From positions 181,385 to 245,384 of the forward strand of contig NZ_FYDL01000011.1 in assembly GCF_900187505.1 (NCBI RefSeq): a stretch of DNA of 64,000 nucleotides, read 5' to 3'. The stretch comes from Pseudomonas sp. Irchel s3h17. Its GTDB lineage: Bacteria > Pseudomonadota > Gammaproteobacteria > Pseudomonadales > Pseudomonadaceae. Each line of letters starts with the position of its first letter. The first letter of the stretch is position 1. Under the pieces are notes generated by a model. That model had not been told where the DNA came from. It saw only the letters and a list, made by a program, of their open reading frames with translations, and did no database searches. Positions 34,425 to 42,857 of the stretch are shown piece by piece. The position numbers and the translations under genes are program-made.

Positions 34425-34510
34425 TGTAGGAGCGAGCTTGCTCGCGATGGTAGTCCAGGCACAGAAATTGTGATGGCTGTCCCCTCTTCGCGAGCAAGCT
34501 CGCTCCTACA
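34425..34510. repeat. REPIN between pstA and pstB
   Basis: Inverted REP arms TGTAGGAGCGAGCTTGCTCG (34425 onward) and its complement ending at 34510, enclosing about 40 bases. This TAGGAGCGAG subtype differs from the GGCGAGGGAG type seen elsewhere in the window. Confidence 0.88.
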
Positions 34511-34581
34511 GAAAGAATTGTGTAACCGCAGGCCTTGGCCAGCGGTAAACGAACCGAATTTGTTAGCACAGGGAGCCTCCC

Positions 34582-35415
34582 ATGCAGCACGAAGCACATA
34601 CCCACGGCATCAACATGTCGGCCCTGGGTCGCGACAAACAGAGCCTGAACCTCGAGCAGGAAACCGTAGCCATCGAAGTGCCGGGCCTGAGCCTGTACTA
34701 CGGCGACAAGCAAGCGCTGTTCGATGTCAGCATGAATATTCCCAAGCAGCGCGTGACCGCGTTCATCGGTCCGTCCGGCTGCGGCAAATCCACGCTGCTG
34801 CGTACCTTCAACCGCATGAACGACCTGGTGGACGGTTGCCGCGTAGAAGGCGAGATCAACCTCTACGGCAACAACATCTACCGCAAGGGCGAAGACGTGG
34901 CTGAGCTGCGTCGTCGTGTCGGCATGGTGTTCCAGAAGCCGAACCCGTTTCCGAAAACCATCTACGAAAACGTGGTCTACGGCCTGCGTATCCAGGGTAT
35001 CAACAAAAAGCGTGTGCTCGACGAAGCGGTCGAGTGGGCGTTGAAAGGTGCGGCCCTGTGGGATGAGGTCAAGGATCGTCTGCATGAGTCGGCCCTGGGC
35101 TTGTCCGGTGGCCAGCAGCAACGTCTGGTAATTGCCCGCACCATTGCCGTGGAGCCGGAAGTGCTGTTGCTCGACGAACCGTGCTCGGCACTCGACCCGA
35201 TCTCGACGCTGAAAGTCGAAGAGCTGATCTACGAACTCAAATCCAAGTTCACCATTGTCATCGTGACCCACAACATGCAGCAAGCCGCCCGGGTTTCCGA
35301 CTACACGGCGTTCATGTACATGGGCAAGCTGGTGGAGTTCGGCGACACCGACACCCTGTTTACCAATCCGTCGAAGAAGCAGACCGAAGACTACATCACC
35401 GGTCGGTATGGCTAG
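34582..35415 (+). CDS. pstB: PstB, phosphate ABC transporter ATPase
   Basis: ATP-binding subunit of the Pst importer, 277 residues. Walker A GPSGCGKST lies near residue 63, the Q-loop in MVFQKPNPFP, signature LSGGQQQR near 173, Walker B VLLLDEPCSALD and the H-loop His in VTHNMQQ. A 25-residue polar N-terminal extension precedes the ABC fold. An AGGGAGCC ribosome site precedes the ATG. Confidence 0.95.
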   Translation: MQHEAHTHGINMSALGRDKQSLNLEQETVAIEVPGLSLYYGDKQALFDVSMNIPKQRVTAFIGPSGCGKSTLLRTFNRMNDLVDGCRVEGEINLYGNNIYRKGEDVAELRRRVGMVFQKPNPFPKTIYENVVYGLRIQGINKKRVLDEAVEWALKGAALWDEVKDRLHESALGLSGGQQQRLVIARTIAVEPEVLLLDEPCSALDPISTLKVEELIYELKSKFTIVIVTHNMQQAARVSDYTAFMYMGKLVEFGDTDTLFTNPSKKQTEDYITGRYG

Positions 35416-35422
35416 TTGAGGC

Positions 35423-35498
35423 AGCTACAAGCCGCAAGCTTCAAGTCAGAAGCCATGCGGTTTCGAGTTCACCACAACACAGCTTGCAGCTTGTAGCT
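35423..35498. repeat. Inverted repeat in the pstB-phoU gap
   Basis: Arms AGCTACAAGCCGCAAGCT (35423-35440) and AGCTTGCAGCTTGTAGCT (35481-35498), complementary at 17 of 18 positions, loop about 40 bases. The same motif family occurs at 41519-41555 between phoR and phoB. Confidence 0.85.
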
Positions 35499-35536
35499 TG
35501 CAGCTCTTGGTTAAACGCTTTTACGGAGCGAACACA

Positions 35537-36298
35537 ATGATTTCTAAGGAAGGCCTTACCCACCACATCTCCCAGCAGTTCAACGCCGAGCTTGAAGAGG
35601 TGCGCAGCCACCTGTTGGCCATGGGCGGGCTGGTAGAGAAACAGGTCAACGACGCGGTGACCGCGCTGATCGAGGCCGACTCGGGCCTGGCCCAGCAAGT
35701 GCGCGAGATCGACGACCAGATCAACCAGATGGAACGCAACATCGACGAAGAATGCCTGCGCATTCTGGCCCGTCGTCAGCCGGCGGCGTCCGACTTGCGC
35801 TTGATCATCAGCATCTCCAAGTCGGTGATCGACCTGGAACGCATCGGTGACGAAGCCACCAAGATCGCCCGCCGTGCCATTCAGTTGTGTGAAGAAGGCG
35901 AGGCGCCACGGGGTTACGTCGAAGTGCGCCACATCGGCGACCAGGTGCGCAACATGGTGCGTGATGCACTGGATGCCTTCGCTCGATTCGACGCCGACCT
36001 GGCGTTGTCCGTGGCCCAGTACGACAAGATCATCGACCGCGAATACAAGACGGCGCTGCGTGAACTGGCGACCTACATGATGGAAGATCCTCGCTCTATC
36101 TCGCGGGTGTTGAACATCATCTGGGTCCTGCGTTCGCTGGAGCGTATCGGCGACCACGCGCGCAACATCTCTGAGCTGGTGATTTACCTGGTGCGCGGCA
36201 CGGATGTGCGCCACATGGGCCTCAAGCGCATGAAGGAAGAAGTTGAAGGCACCAGCGGTGAAACCGCTAATGTTCCGGGCGAAGCTGACGATAAGTAA
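35537..36298 (+). CDS. phoU: PhoU, negative regulator of phosphate signalling
   Basis: Cytoplasmic protein of two three-helix bundles (PhoU domains, about residues 20-110 and 125-215) that couples PstSCAB to PhoR and represses PhoB when phosphate is ample. Metal-binding motif ExxxD-type segments are visible: DLERIGDEATKIA near 97 and SLERIGDHARNISEL near 200. Length is 253 residues with an acidic tail. I chose the ATG at 35537 (CGGAGCG upstream). Confidence 0.94.
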   Translation: MISKEGLTHHISQQFNAELEEVRSHLLAMGGLVEKQVNDAVTALIEADSGLAQQVREIDDQINQMERNIDEECLRILARRQPAASDLRLIISISKSVIDLERIGDEATKIARRAIQLCEEGEAPRGYVEVRHIGDQVRNMVRDALDAFARFDADLALSVAQYDKIIDREYKTALRELATYMMEDPRSISRVLNIIWVLRSLERIGDHARNISELVIYLVRGTDVRHMGLKRMKEEVEGTSGETANVPGEADDK

Positions 36299-36313
36299 GA
36301 TTGCCCACGTAAA

Positions 36314-36345
36314 GCGCCCGGCCTTTTGGCCGGGCGTTTTTGTTT
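36314..36345 (+). terminator. Intrinsic terminator of the pst-phoU operon
   Basis: CGCCCGGCC/GGCCGGGCG with a TTTT loop, followed by TTTTTGTTT. It lies about 16 bases after the phoU stop. Confidence 0.93.
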
Positions 36346-36461
36346 GGGCCTTTGGATTTCAAAGCACCCGCGAACGAAAAAGTCCCGGCGTGACTGAAGA
36401 GTTTTGGCAAAGTGCCATCAGCCAGGCGTTATGCTGGTCGGGATTATAAAAGGGGTGTTCG

Positions 36462-37400
36462 ATGAGTAAGGTCAGTGTGTTGGTCGTGGACGATGCTGCG
36501 TTCATTCGTGACCTGATGAAAAAGTGCCTGCGTAACTACTTTCCGGGCATACGCATCGAAGACGCGGTCAACGGCAAAAAGGCCCAGGCCTTGCTGGCAC
36601 GAGAAGCCTTTGACCTGGTGCTGTGTGACTGGGAAATGCCGGAAATGTCCGGCCTTGAGTTGCTGACCTGGTGCCGTGAGCAGGACGCACTCAAGGCCAT
36701 GCCATTCGTGATGGTCACCAGCCGCGGCGACAAGGAGAACGTGGTCCAGGCAATCCAGGCGGGCGTCTCGGGTTATGTGAGCAAGCCATTCACCAATGAG
36801 CAATTGCTGACCAAGGTCAAGCAGGCCCTGAACAAGGTCGGCAAGCTTGACGCCTTGATGAACGGTACGCCGCCCAAGATGACGTCGGCGTTCGGCAACG
36901 ACTCCCTCAATGCCCTGACGGGCGGCAAGGCCCCCGTGTCTACCACGGCGGCTCCGGCGCCCAATGCCTACCTGCAAAACACGGCCGCGCCAGTCACGGC
37001 TGCAGCGCCGGCCAAGGGTTTGCTCAACAGCCCTGCGGTCAAGGCCGCGCCATCGGTAATCGATGGCCGTGGCCAGGGCCAGTTGCGCCTGCCAAGCGGC
37101 ATACAGCAATGCGTGATCAAGGCCTTGAGCATCAAGGAAGCGCTGCTGGTGGTGAAGCGCACCGACACCTTGCCGCAAGTGCTCGACAGTGCCGTGCTTG
37201 ACCTGGAGCAGGGCGACAACGCCGAAGTCGCGCGCTTGAACGGTTACCTGCACGCTATCGTCGCCCACGAGCCGAAACCTGACAGCGAGTGGCTGCAACT
37301 GACCTTTCGCTTCGTCGACCAGGACGCGCAAAAGCTCGACTACATCTCCCGCCTGATCGCCCGGGGCACGGCGCAGAAGCATTTCGTGCCGGGTGCGTAA
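36462..37400 (+). CDS. Response regulator with C-terminal PilZ-like domain
   Basis: 312 residues. An N-terminal CheY receiver domain (1-125) has the acidic pair D10/D11, phospho-acceptor D56 in LVLCDWEMPEMSG, and a conserved Ser-Lys in SGYVSKPFT. An Ala/Pro/Thr-rich linker (about 150-200) leads to a C-terminal 110 residues that look PilZ-like (WLQLTFRFVDQDAQKLDYISRLI end) but lack a clear RxxxR c-di-GMP motif. A similar gene follows phoU in other Pseudomonas. No histidine kinase is adjacent. Output and partner unknown. GGGGTG precedes the ATG. Confidence 0.75.
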   Translation: MSKVSVLVVDDAAFIRDLMKKCLRNYFPGIRIEDAVNGKKAQALLAREAFDLVLCDWEMPEMSGLELLTWCREQDALKAMPFVMVTSRGDKENVVQAIQAGVSGYVSKPFTNEQLLTKVKQALNKVGKLDALMNGTPPKMTSAFGNDSLNALTGGKAPVSTTAAPAPNAYLQNTAAPVTAAAPAKGLLNSPAVKAAPSVIDGRGQGQLRLPSGIQQCVIKALSIKEALLVVKRTDTLPQVLDSAVLDLEQGDNAEVARLNGYLHAIVAHEPKPDSEWLQLTFRFVDQDAQKLDYISRLIARGTAQKHFVPGA

Positions 37401-37411
37401 TTGTTTAATGC

Positions 37412-37524
37412 TGATCGTTCCCACGCTTCCGCGTGGGAATGCCTCTCTGGACGCTTCGCGTCCGTTTCGAGCGGGGCACAGAGCGTCCCTGGCGGCATGC
37501 CCGCACAGAGCGTGCTAACGATCA
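37412..37524. repeat. Nested palindromic intergenic repeat
   Basis: 113-base element with terminal inverted repeats TGATCGTT/AACGATCA. Inside are the hairpins TTCCCACGC-GCGTGGGAA and GGACGC-GCGTCC. It resembles a dispersed Pseudomonas intergenic repeat (the CGTTCCCACGC type). Confidence 0.7.
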
Positions 37525-37603
37525 TTTGAAACATCTGCCCACAACGCGGGTCAGTTCTGGCTGCTAGGCTCCTTTCCAGGCCTTCCTCGACAGAACTTTG
37601 CCC

Positions 37604-38500
37604 ATGCTCGCGCGATTGCTGGTTTTCTGTGGTCTTTTCATTGCCGCCGCCTCGGCCATGGCCGTGACTATCTACAAGTCCAAGGACGCCTATGGCGTGG
37701 TGTCCTACAGCGATCGACCCTCGCGTGGCGCCAAGGTGCTTGTATTCCGCGACCGGATGGACGAACGCCTCGAGGGTCAGGTCCATCTCTCGGTAAAGAA
37801 ACACAAGGGCACCCACAGTCTGTTTGTGCGTAACGACCTGTATGCACCGGTAGAGGTCGAGTTGAGTGTGGGCGGTCTGAAGAATGTCAGGGGGGCGCCA
37901 GCGCAGCCGATCCGCCGGGTAGTGCCAGCGCGCAGCAATACGCGCCTGGTGCAGCTCACGGCGATCCGTGCCGGTAAGCCGCTAGCCTATACCCCCAAGC
38001 TCAAATACTCCCTGGGCGACCCCACAGGCGCCACGCTGGCCTATCGGTACCCACTGCCGTGGCGTGGAGGGCCGTTTCGCCTGAGTCAGGGTGCCAATGG
38101 CCAATACAGTCACTATGGGCCCAAGAATCGCTATGCCATGGACATCGCCATGCCCGAAGGCACACCGATCATTGCGGCGCGCAGTGGCATCGTGGTGAAA
38201 ACCGAGAACCGTCAGAGTGGGCGCGGCACCAACCCCTCGGGCAACTTTGTGCGGGTTTTGCACGACGACGGAACCATGGGGGTGTACCTGCACCTCAAGC
38301 GCGGCTCGGTCAGGGTACGGGAGGGGCAGCGGGTTATGGTGGGCAGCGCATTGGCGCTGTCGGGCAATACCGGCAACAGCAGCGGGCCCCATCTGCATTT
38401 CGTGGTGCAGCGCAATACCGGGCTGGGGCTGGTGTCGATTCCGTATCAATTCAGCCAGCCGGTGGGCAGCCTGCCGAACTTTGCGCTCGGCCGGCAGTAG
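37604..38500 (+). CDS. M23-family peptidoglycan peptidase, exported
   Basis: 298 residues. A signal peptide (about 1-19, cleavage near ASAMA) is followed by a DUF4124-like start (VTIYKSKDAYGVVSYSDRPS) and a C-terminal lysostaphin-type M23 domain (about 150-275). Zinc ligands are visible: HYGPKNRYAMD (His and Asp) and GPHLHF (HxH). It probably cleaves peptide cross-links in the cell wall from the periplasm. Whether it is active or an EnvC-like activator cannot be told, but the ligands look intact. It is the only gene on its strand in this stretch. Confidence 0.85.
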   Translation: MLARLLVFCGLFIAAASAMAVTIYKSKDAYGVVSYSDRPSRGAKVLVFRDRMDERLEGQVHLSVKKHKGTHSLFVRNDLYAPVEVELSVGGLKNVRGAPAQPIRRVVPARSNTRLVQLTAIRAGKPLAYTPKLKYSLGDPTGATLAYRYPLPWRGGPFRLSQGANGQYSHYGPKNRYAMDIAMPEGTPIIAARSGIVVKTENRQSGRGTNPSGNFVRVLHDDGTMGVYLHLKRGSVRVREGQRVMVGSALALSGNTGNSSGPHLHFVVQRNTGLGLVSIPYQFSQPVGSLPNFALGRQ

Positions 38501-38520
38501 TCTCATTCACCGCGATGACC

Positions 38521-38655
38521 TGTGGCGAGGGAGCTTGCTCCCGCTGGACGGCGAAGCCGTCCCAAAACAGATCAGCGTGGTGTATCAGGATAAATTCAGC
38601 GGGTGGGGGATTGGGGCCACTTCGCGGCCCAGCGGGAGCAAGCTCCCTCGCCACA
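38521..38655. repeat. REPIN between the M23 gene and the CorC-type gene
   Basis: Arms TGTGGCGAGGGAGCTTGCTC (38521 onward) and its complement ending at 38655, around an inner region with ACGGCGAAGCCGT and GGGGCC-GGCCC hairpins. It lies between convergent genes. Confidence 0.9.
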
Positions 38656-38682
38656 AGAGCCTGATTGTCATAGAGCCTGGGG

Positions 38683-40023
38683 TCAGTCGAGCATCAGCAC
38701 CTTGGCCAGGACAATTTTCGGGCCTTTCATCTTTTTGATGATGATCCGCAGGCCTTCGACTTCCAGTACTTCTTCCTCTTCCGGCACGCGCTTGAGGCTT
38801 TCGTAGACCAGCCCGGCAAGGGTTTCGGCCTCGACGTGATCCAGATCGATGCCCAGCAGGCGTTCGACCTTGAACAGCGGGGTGTCACCGCGTACCAGCA
38901 GCTTGCCCGGCTGGTAAGCCAGGATGCCGCGCTCGGCCTTGCGATGCTCGTCCTGGATGTCGCCTACCAGCACTTCCAGCACGTCCTCCATGGTCAGGTA
39001 GCCGATGATATTGCCGTCGGCTTCCTCCACCACGGCAAAGTGCGAGCCGCCCTTGCGGAATTGTTCCAGCAGTTGCGACAGCGGCATGTGCCGCGATACG
39101 CGCTCCAGCGGACGGGTCAGCTCCGCCAGGTTGAACGATTCGGGAATGTGGTCCAGGGCCGCCAGTTCCAGCAGCAGGTCCTTGATGTGCAGCAGGCCGA
39201 CGAACTCCTGGCGTTGGCTGTCGTACACCGGGTAGCGGCTGAATTTATGACGGCGGAACAGCGCCAGGATTTCCTTGAGCGGTGCGTTGAACTCCAGCGT
39301 GACCAGGTCTTCCCGGGAGTTGGCCCAGTCGACCACTTCCAGCTCGCCCATTTCCACGGCCGAGGCCAGTACGCGCATGCCTTGGTCGCTCGGGTCCTGA
39401 CCACGGCTGGAGTGCAGGATCAGTTTCAGTTCTTCACGGCTGTAATGGTGCTCGTGGTGCGGGCCGGGTTCACCCTGGCCGGCGATGCGCAAGATGGCGT
39501 TGGCGCTGGCGTTGAGCAAGTAGATGGCCGGGTACATGGCCCAGTAGAACAGGTACAGCGGCACCGCTGTCCATAGCGACAGCAGCTCGGGCTTGCGGAT
39601 GGCCCAGGATTTCGGGGCCAGCTCACCCACCACGATGTGCAGGTACGAAATGATGAAGAAGGCGGTAAAGAACGACACGCCTTTGACCACTTCCGGCGAG
39701 TCGACGCCAACGGCGCTCAGGACGGGCTCGAGAATATGGGCAAACGCCGGCTCACCGACCCAGCCCAGGCCCAGGGAGGCAAGGGTGATGCCCAGTTGGC
39801 AGGCAGAGAGGTAAGCGTCGAGCTGACTGTGTACCGTGCGCAGGATGTGCCCACGCCAGCCGTTCTTGTCAGCGATGGCCTCGACTCGGGTCGAGCGCAA
39901 TTTGACCATGGCAAATTCAGCGGCAACGAAGAAGCCGTTGAGCAGAACCAGGATCAGTGCAAAAAGAATCATGCCGAAATCGGCGAAGAGTGTTGCGAGG
40001 GACAAGCCAGGGGAAGGGTCCAT
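38683..40023 (-). CDS. CNNM/CorC-family membrane protein (DUF21-CBS-CorC_HlyC)
   Basis: 446 residues. An N-terminal DUF21 membrane domain has four helices (about 10-190, with NGFFVAAEFAMVKLRSTRVE). Two CBS domains follow (about 215-340), then a CorC_HlyC domain (about 355-440, ending in KMKGPKIVLAKV). The family is linked to divalent cation, mainly Mg2+/Co2+, efflux or homeostasis. The label hemolysin sometimes attached to it is historical. It is on the minus strand between the REPIN and phoR. Confidence 0.88.
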   Translation of the reverse strand: MDPSPGLSLATLFADFGMILFALILVLLNGFFVAAEFAMVKLRSTRVEAIADKNGWRGHILRTVHSQLDAYLSACQLGITLASLGLGWVGEPAFAHILEPVLSAVGVDSPEVVKGVSFFTAFFIISYLHIVVGELAPKSWAIRKPELLSLWTAVPLYLFYWAMYPAIYLLNASANAILRIAGQGEPGPHHEHHYSREELKLILHSSRGQDPSDQGMRVLASAVEMGELEVVDWANSREDLVTLEFNAPLKEILALFRRHKFSRYPVYDSQRQEFVGLLHIKDLLLELAALDHIPESFNLAELTRPLERVSRHMPLSQLLEQFRKGGSHFAVVEEADGNIIGYLTMEDVLEVLVGDIQDEHRKAERGILAYQPGKLLVRGDTPLFKVERLLGIDLDHVEAETLAGLVYESLKRVPEEEEVLEVEGLRIIIKKMKGPKIVLAKVLMLD

Positions 40024-40147
40024 GATGGGGTTTTGCGGGTTCCGTATTGTCGAAAAAAAGGGGGATCCACGAGCCTGAAAGGCAGGCCCAAGTCGACCAA
40101 TGTAGCGGCTGACAGGGGGCTTGCCTAGAGGTAAGTGGGTTGTACGG

Positions 40148-41470
40148 CTAGTCGGTCAGGCTGCCGGCGCGCAATTTTGTGACCTGCGCGGGCACGAAAT
40201 GGCAGGTGAACGTGCTGCCATGGCCCGGCACGCTGCTGATCTCCATGCGTGCACGGTGGCGCAGCAGAACGTGTTTCACGATCGCCAGGCCAAGCCCGGT
40301 GCCGCCCGTGTTGGAGTTACGGCTGGAATCCACGCGGTAGAAGCGTTCGGTCAGGCGCGGCAGGTGTTTGTTGTCGATGCCGATCCCGGAGTCCTGCACG
40401 CTCAGGTGCGCGCCGTGCTCATCGCCCCACCAGCGAATGCGGATGTTGCCTTCGGCGGGGGTGTACTTCACGGCGTTGAACACCAGGTTGGAAAACGCGC
40501 TGCGCAATTCGGCTTCACTGCCCTTGAGCTGGATGGACGGGTCGGCTTCCAGGGTGATCTTCTGATTGCGCTGCGCGGACAACGCCACCGCGTCGCTCTT
40601 GATCGACTGCAGCAGGCCGTCGATGGCAACCGGCTGGTTGTCTGACGGGTAATCGGTGGCTTCCAGCTTGGCCAGCAACAGCAAGTCATTGAGCAAGGTT
40701 TGCATGCGCCCGCCTTGCTGCTGCATCTGCTGCAGTGCGCGGGTCCAGCGTGGGTTCACGTCTTCGACGTTGTCGAGCAGGGTCTCCAGGTAACCACTGA
40801 TCACCGTCAAGGGCGTGCGCAGTTCATGGGAAACGTTGGCGATGAAGTCTTTGCGCATTTGCTCCAACTGATGGATGCGCGTCACGTCGCGCACCAGCAT
40901 CAGGTGCTCGTTGTTGCCGTAGCGGGTGATGTACAGCTGAATGCGCACCCGGTCATTGGTCGGTGACGGAATTTCCAGCGGCTCGGCGTAGCTGTCCTGC
41001 TCGAAATATTCCTTGAAGCGCGGGTGGCGCACCAGGTTGGTCACGGGTTGTCCGCTGTCCTGGGGTGTCTTGAGGCCCAGCAAGGTTTCGGCGGCGCGGT
41101 TCCACCACTCCAGGTTGCCGTCGCTGTCGAGCATCACCACCGCATCTTTCAGTGCCGCGGTGGACTCCTGGACCCGGTCGATCACTGCTTGCAGGCGCCC
41201 GCGCACACGTTGATCGCGGCGCTGCAGGTGGTAGATGCTGTCGAATACTTCGCCCCACAGGCCGTAGCCATCGGGCGGTGCCTCGTCAGGCTTATGCAGT
41301 CGCAGCCACTCGTGCAGACGCAGCAGTTGCTTGAGGGTCCAGGCCAGGTAGATGCCCAGGCCCGCGGCCAGGCTCCAGCCGTAGTAGCCTGTGATCAGGC
41401 CGATTACCAGGCAGCCGGTGACCAGCAACAGCATGTGGCGGATCAGGGTGCCATGCCAGTTTTGGTTCAC
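40148..41470 (-). CDS. phoR: PhoR, phosphate-sensing histidine kinase
   Basis: Inner-membrane sensor kinase that phosphorylates PhoB when phosphate is scarce. Two N-terminal helices (about 10-45, no large periplasmic loop), a PAS domain (about 90-190), H-box NVSHELRTPL with His 215, N-box FSNLVFNAVKYT, and GTGLGLAIVKH. I chose the GTG at 41468-41470 (AAGGA upstream), which starts at NQNWHGTLIRHM as in other pseudomonads. A TTG ten codons earlier has no ribosome site. Length is 440 residues. It is downstream of phoB with a short inverted repeat between. Confidence 0.93.
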   Translation of the reverse strand: MNQNWHGTLIRHMLLLVTGCLVIGLITGYYGWSLAAGLGIYLAWTLKQLLRLHEWLRLHKPDEAPPDGYGLWGEVFDSIYHLQRRDQRVRGRLQAVIDRVQESTAALKDAVVMLDSDGNLEWWNRAAETLLGLKTPQDSGQPVTNLVRHPRFKEYFEQDSYAEPLEIPSPTNDRVRIQLYITRYGNNEHLMLVRDVTRIHQLEQMRKDFIANVSHELRTPLTVISGYLETLLDNVEDVNPRWTRALQQMQQQGGRMQTLLNDLLLLAKLEATDYPSDNQPVAIDGLLQSIKSDAVALSAQRNQKITLEADPSIQLKGSEAELRSAFSNLVFNAVKYTPAEGNIRIRWWGDEHGAHLSVQDSGIGIDNKHLPRLTERFYRVDSSRNSNTGGTGLGLAIVKHVLLRHRARMEISSVPGHGSTFTCHFVPAQVTKLRAGSLTD

Positions 41471-41518
41471 GGAAAATATGCGTCCTTGAATGTGGGGCAA
41501 TGACCAGTCTCAAACGGC

Positions 41519-41555
41519 AAGCTACAAGCGGCATCCAACTTGCCGCTTGTAGCTT
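41519..41555. repeat. Inverted repeat in the phoB-phoR gap
   Basis: Arms AAGCTACAAGCGGCA (41519-41533) and its exact complement (41541-41555) with a seven-base loop. Same motif family as 35423-35498. Confidence 0.85.
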
Positions 41556-41575
41556 AACGCTTGCAGCTACCGCTA

Positions 41576-42265
41576 TCAGGCCTTGGTCGAAAAACGATAG
41601 CCGGTGCCGCGCACGGTTTGTACCAGATTCTCGTAGGCATCACCCAGGGCTTTGCGCAGGCGACGGATATGTACATCGACGGTGCGCTCTTCGACATACA
41701 CATTGCCACCCCAGACCTGGTCCAGCAGTTGGCCACGGGTGTAGGCGCGCTCCTGGTGGGTCATGAAAAACTGCAACAGGCGATATTCGGTCGGGCCCAT
41801 CTCGGCCGGGCTGCCGTCGATGGTCACGCGGTGGCTGACCGGGTCCAGCAGCAAGCCACCGACTTCAATCGGCGCTTCGCCATCGCTGGGGCCAGTGCGA
41901 CGCAACACAGCCTTCAGGCGCGCGACCAGTTCGCGTGGTGAAAAGGGTTTGGTGATGTAGTCATCGGCGCCCACTTCCAGGCCCTGGATCTTGTTGTCCT
42001 CTTCGCCCTTGGCCGTGAGCATGATGATCGGGATGTCCTCGGTCAGCTCATCGCGCTTGAGGCGGCGGGCCAGTTCGATGCCCGAGGTCCCGGGGAGCAT
42101 CCAGTCGAGCAGGATCAGGTCGGGCTTGCGGTCGATGATGATGGCATGGGCCTGTTGCGAATTCTCGGCCTCCAGGCAGTCATAACCAGCCATTTCCAAC
42201 GCAACGGCGATCATTTCGCGAATGGGCGCTTCGTCGTCGACGATCAGAATGCTCCTGCCAACCAT
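41576..42265 (-). CDS. phoB: PhoB, phosphate regulon response regulator
   Basis: OmpR-type regulator of 229 residues. The receiver domain carries phospho-acceptor D54 (LLDWMLPG) and the acidic pair at 10-11. The C-terminal winged helix (about 130-228) includes the recognition-helix region VDVHIRRLRKAL. It binds Pho boxes such as those before pstS and pstC in this window. An AGGAGAAAGGC ribosome site precedes the ATG. Confidence 0.96.
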   Translation of the reverse strand: MVGRSILIVDDEAPIREMIAVALEMAGYDCLEAENSQQAHAIIIDRKPDLILLDWMLPGTSGIELARRLKRDELTEDIPIIMLTAKGEEDNKIQGLEVGADDYITKPFSPRELVARLKAVLRRTGPSDGEAPIEVGGLLLDPVSHRVTIDGSPAEMGPTEYRLLQFFMTHQERAYTRGQLLDQVWGGNVYVEERTVDVHIRRLRKALGDAYENLVQTVRGTGYRFSTKA

Positions 42266-42318
42266 GCCTTTCTCCTCTTGTCATTTAACTGTCTTGCGCC
42301 GCATTAGATAACGGAATT

Positions 42319-42336
42319 ATTGCAGTCGTGTGACAG
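42319..42336 (-). promoter_or_regulatory. Possible degenerate Pho box upstream of phoB
   Basis: On the minus strand CTGTCAC-ACGA-CTGCAAT, spaced like a Pho box. One half-site is close to CTGTCAT and the other is weak. It lies about 55 bases before the phoB ATG and would fit autoregulation. Confidence 0.5.
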
Positions 42337-42415
42337 TATTTTAGTGCCTCTGCGATTGCTGCGATCCTGAACTACGCTTTAAGTCCGAATCCTGACAACC
42401 ACAAAGGAAGGTTCC

Positions 42416-42802
42416 ATGACTCATTACGCTCAAACCTTTAAAGCCTTGGCACTGGCGGCCGCATTGGCATTGCCCTCCATGGCCTTCGCCGCCGATCCGG
42501 CGATGATGAAAGACGGCATGATGGTCGATCACAAGGGCATGACGGTGTACACCTTCGACAAGGACGCAGGTGGCAAGTCGATGTGCAGTGGCGATTGTGC
42601 CAAGAACTGGCCGCCGATGATGGCCCCGGCAGATGCCAAGGCGGACGGTAAATGGTCGGTCATCAAGCGTGACGACGGCATGATGCAATGGGCGTACGAC
42701 GGCAAGCCGCTGTACACCTTTGTCAAAGACGAAAAACCTGGAGAAATGAAAGGCGACGGCATGAAGAGCGTCTGGCACGTTGTGCACATGTCGCAGAAGT
42801 AA
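42416..42802 (+). CDS. Small exported protein, secreted-repeat (Lipoprotein_15/COG4315) family
   Basis: 128 residues. A signal peptide (about 1-25, cleavage after AFA) is followed by two copies of a YTFxKD-type repeat (TVYTFDKD near 45, PLYTFVKD near 100), each followed by a short basic/acidic loop. One Cys pair (MCSGDC) and many Met residues (MMKDGMM) are present. No Cys sits at the cleavage site, so it is not a lipoprotein despite the family name. Function unknown. The Met/Cys content suggests possible metal contact (inference). It is divergent from phoB. Confidence 0.8.
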   Translation: MTHYAQTFKALALAAALALPSMAFAADPAMMKDGMMVDHKGMTVYTFDKDAGGKSMCSGDCAKNWPPMMAPADAKADGKWSVIKRDDGMMQWAYDGKPLYTFVKDEKPGEMKGDGMKSVWHVVHMSQK

Positions 42803-42857
42803 CCACTGCCGGGCCGGTAGCAGCTGGCTGTGCCAGCTGCTACCGACGGTGCCTCTA

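Noticed and set aside
30401..34597. Very long minus-strand open frame (about 1,400 codons) opposite pstC and pstA
   Set aside because: Its residues are His/Gln/Arg-rich and low-complexity, as expected for the antisense of strongly biased high-G+C genes; the + strand genes have clear homology and ribosome sites.
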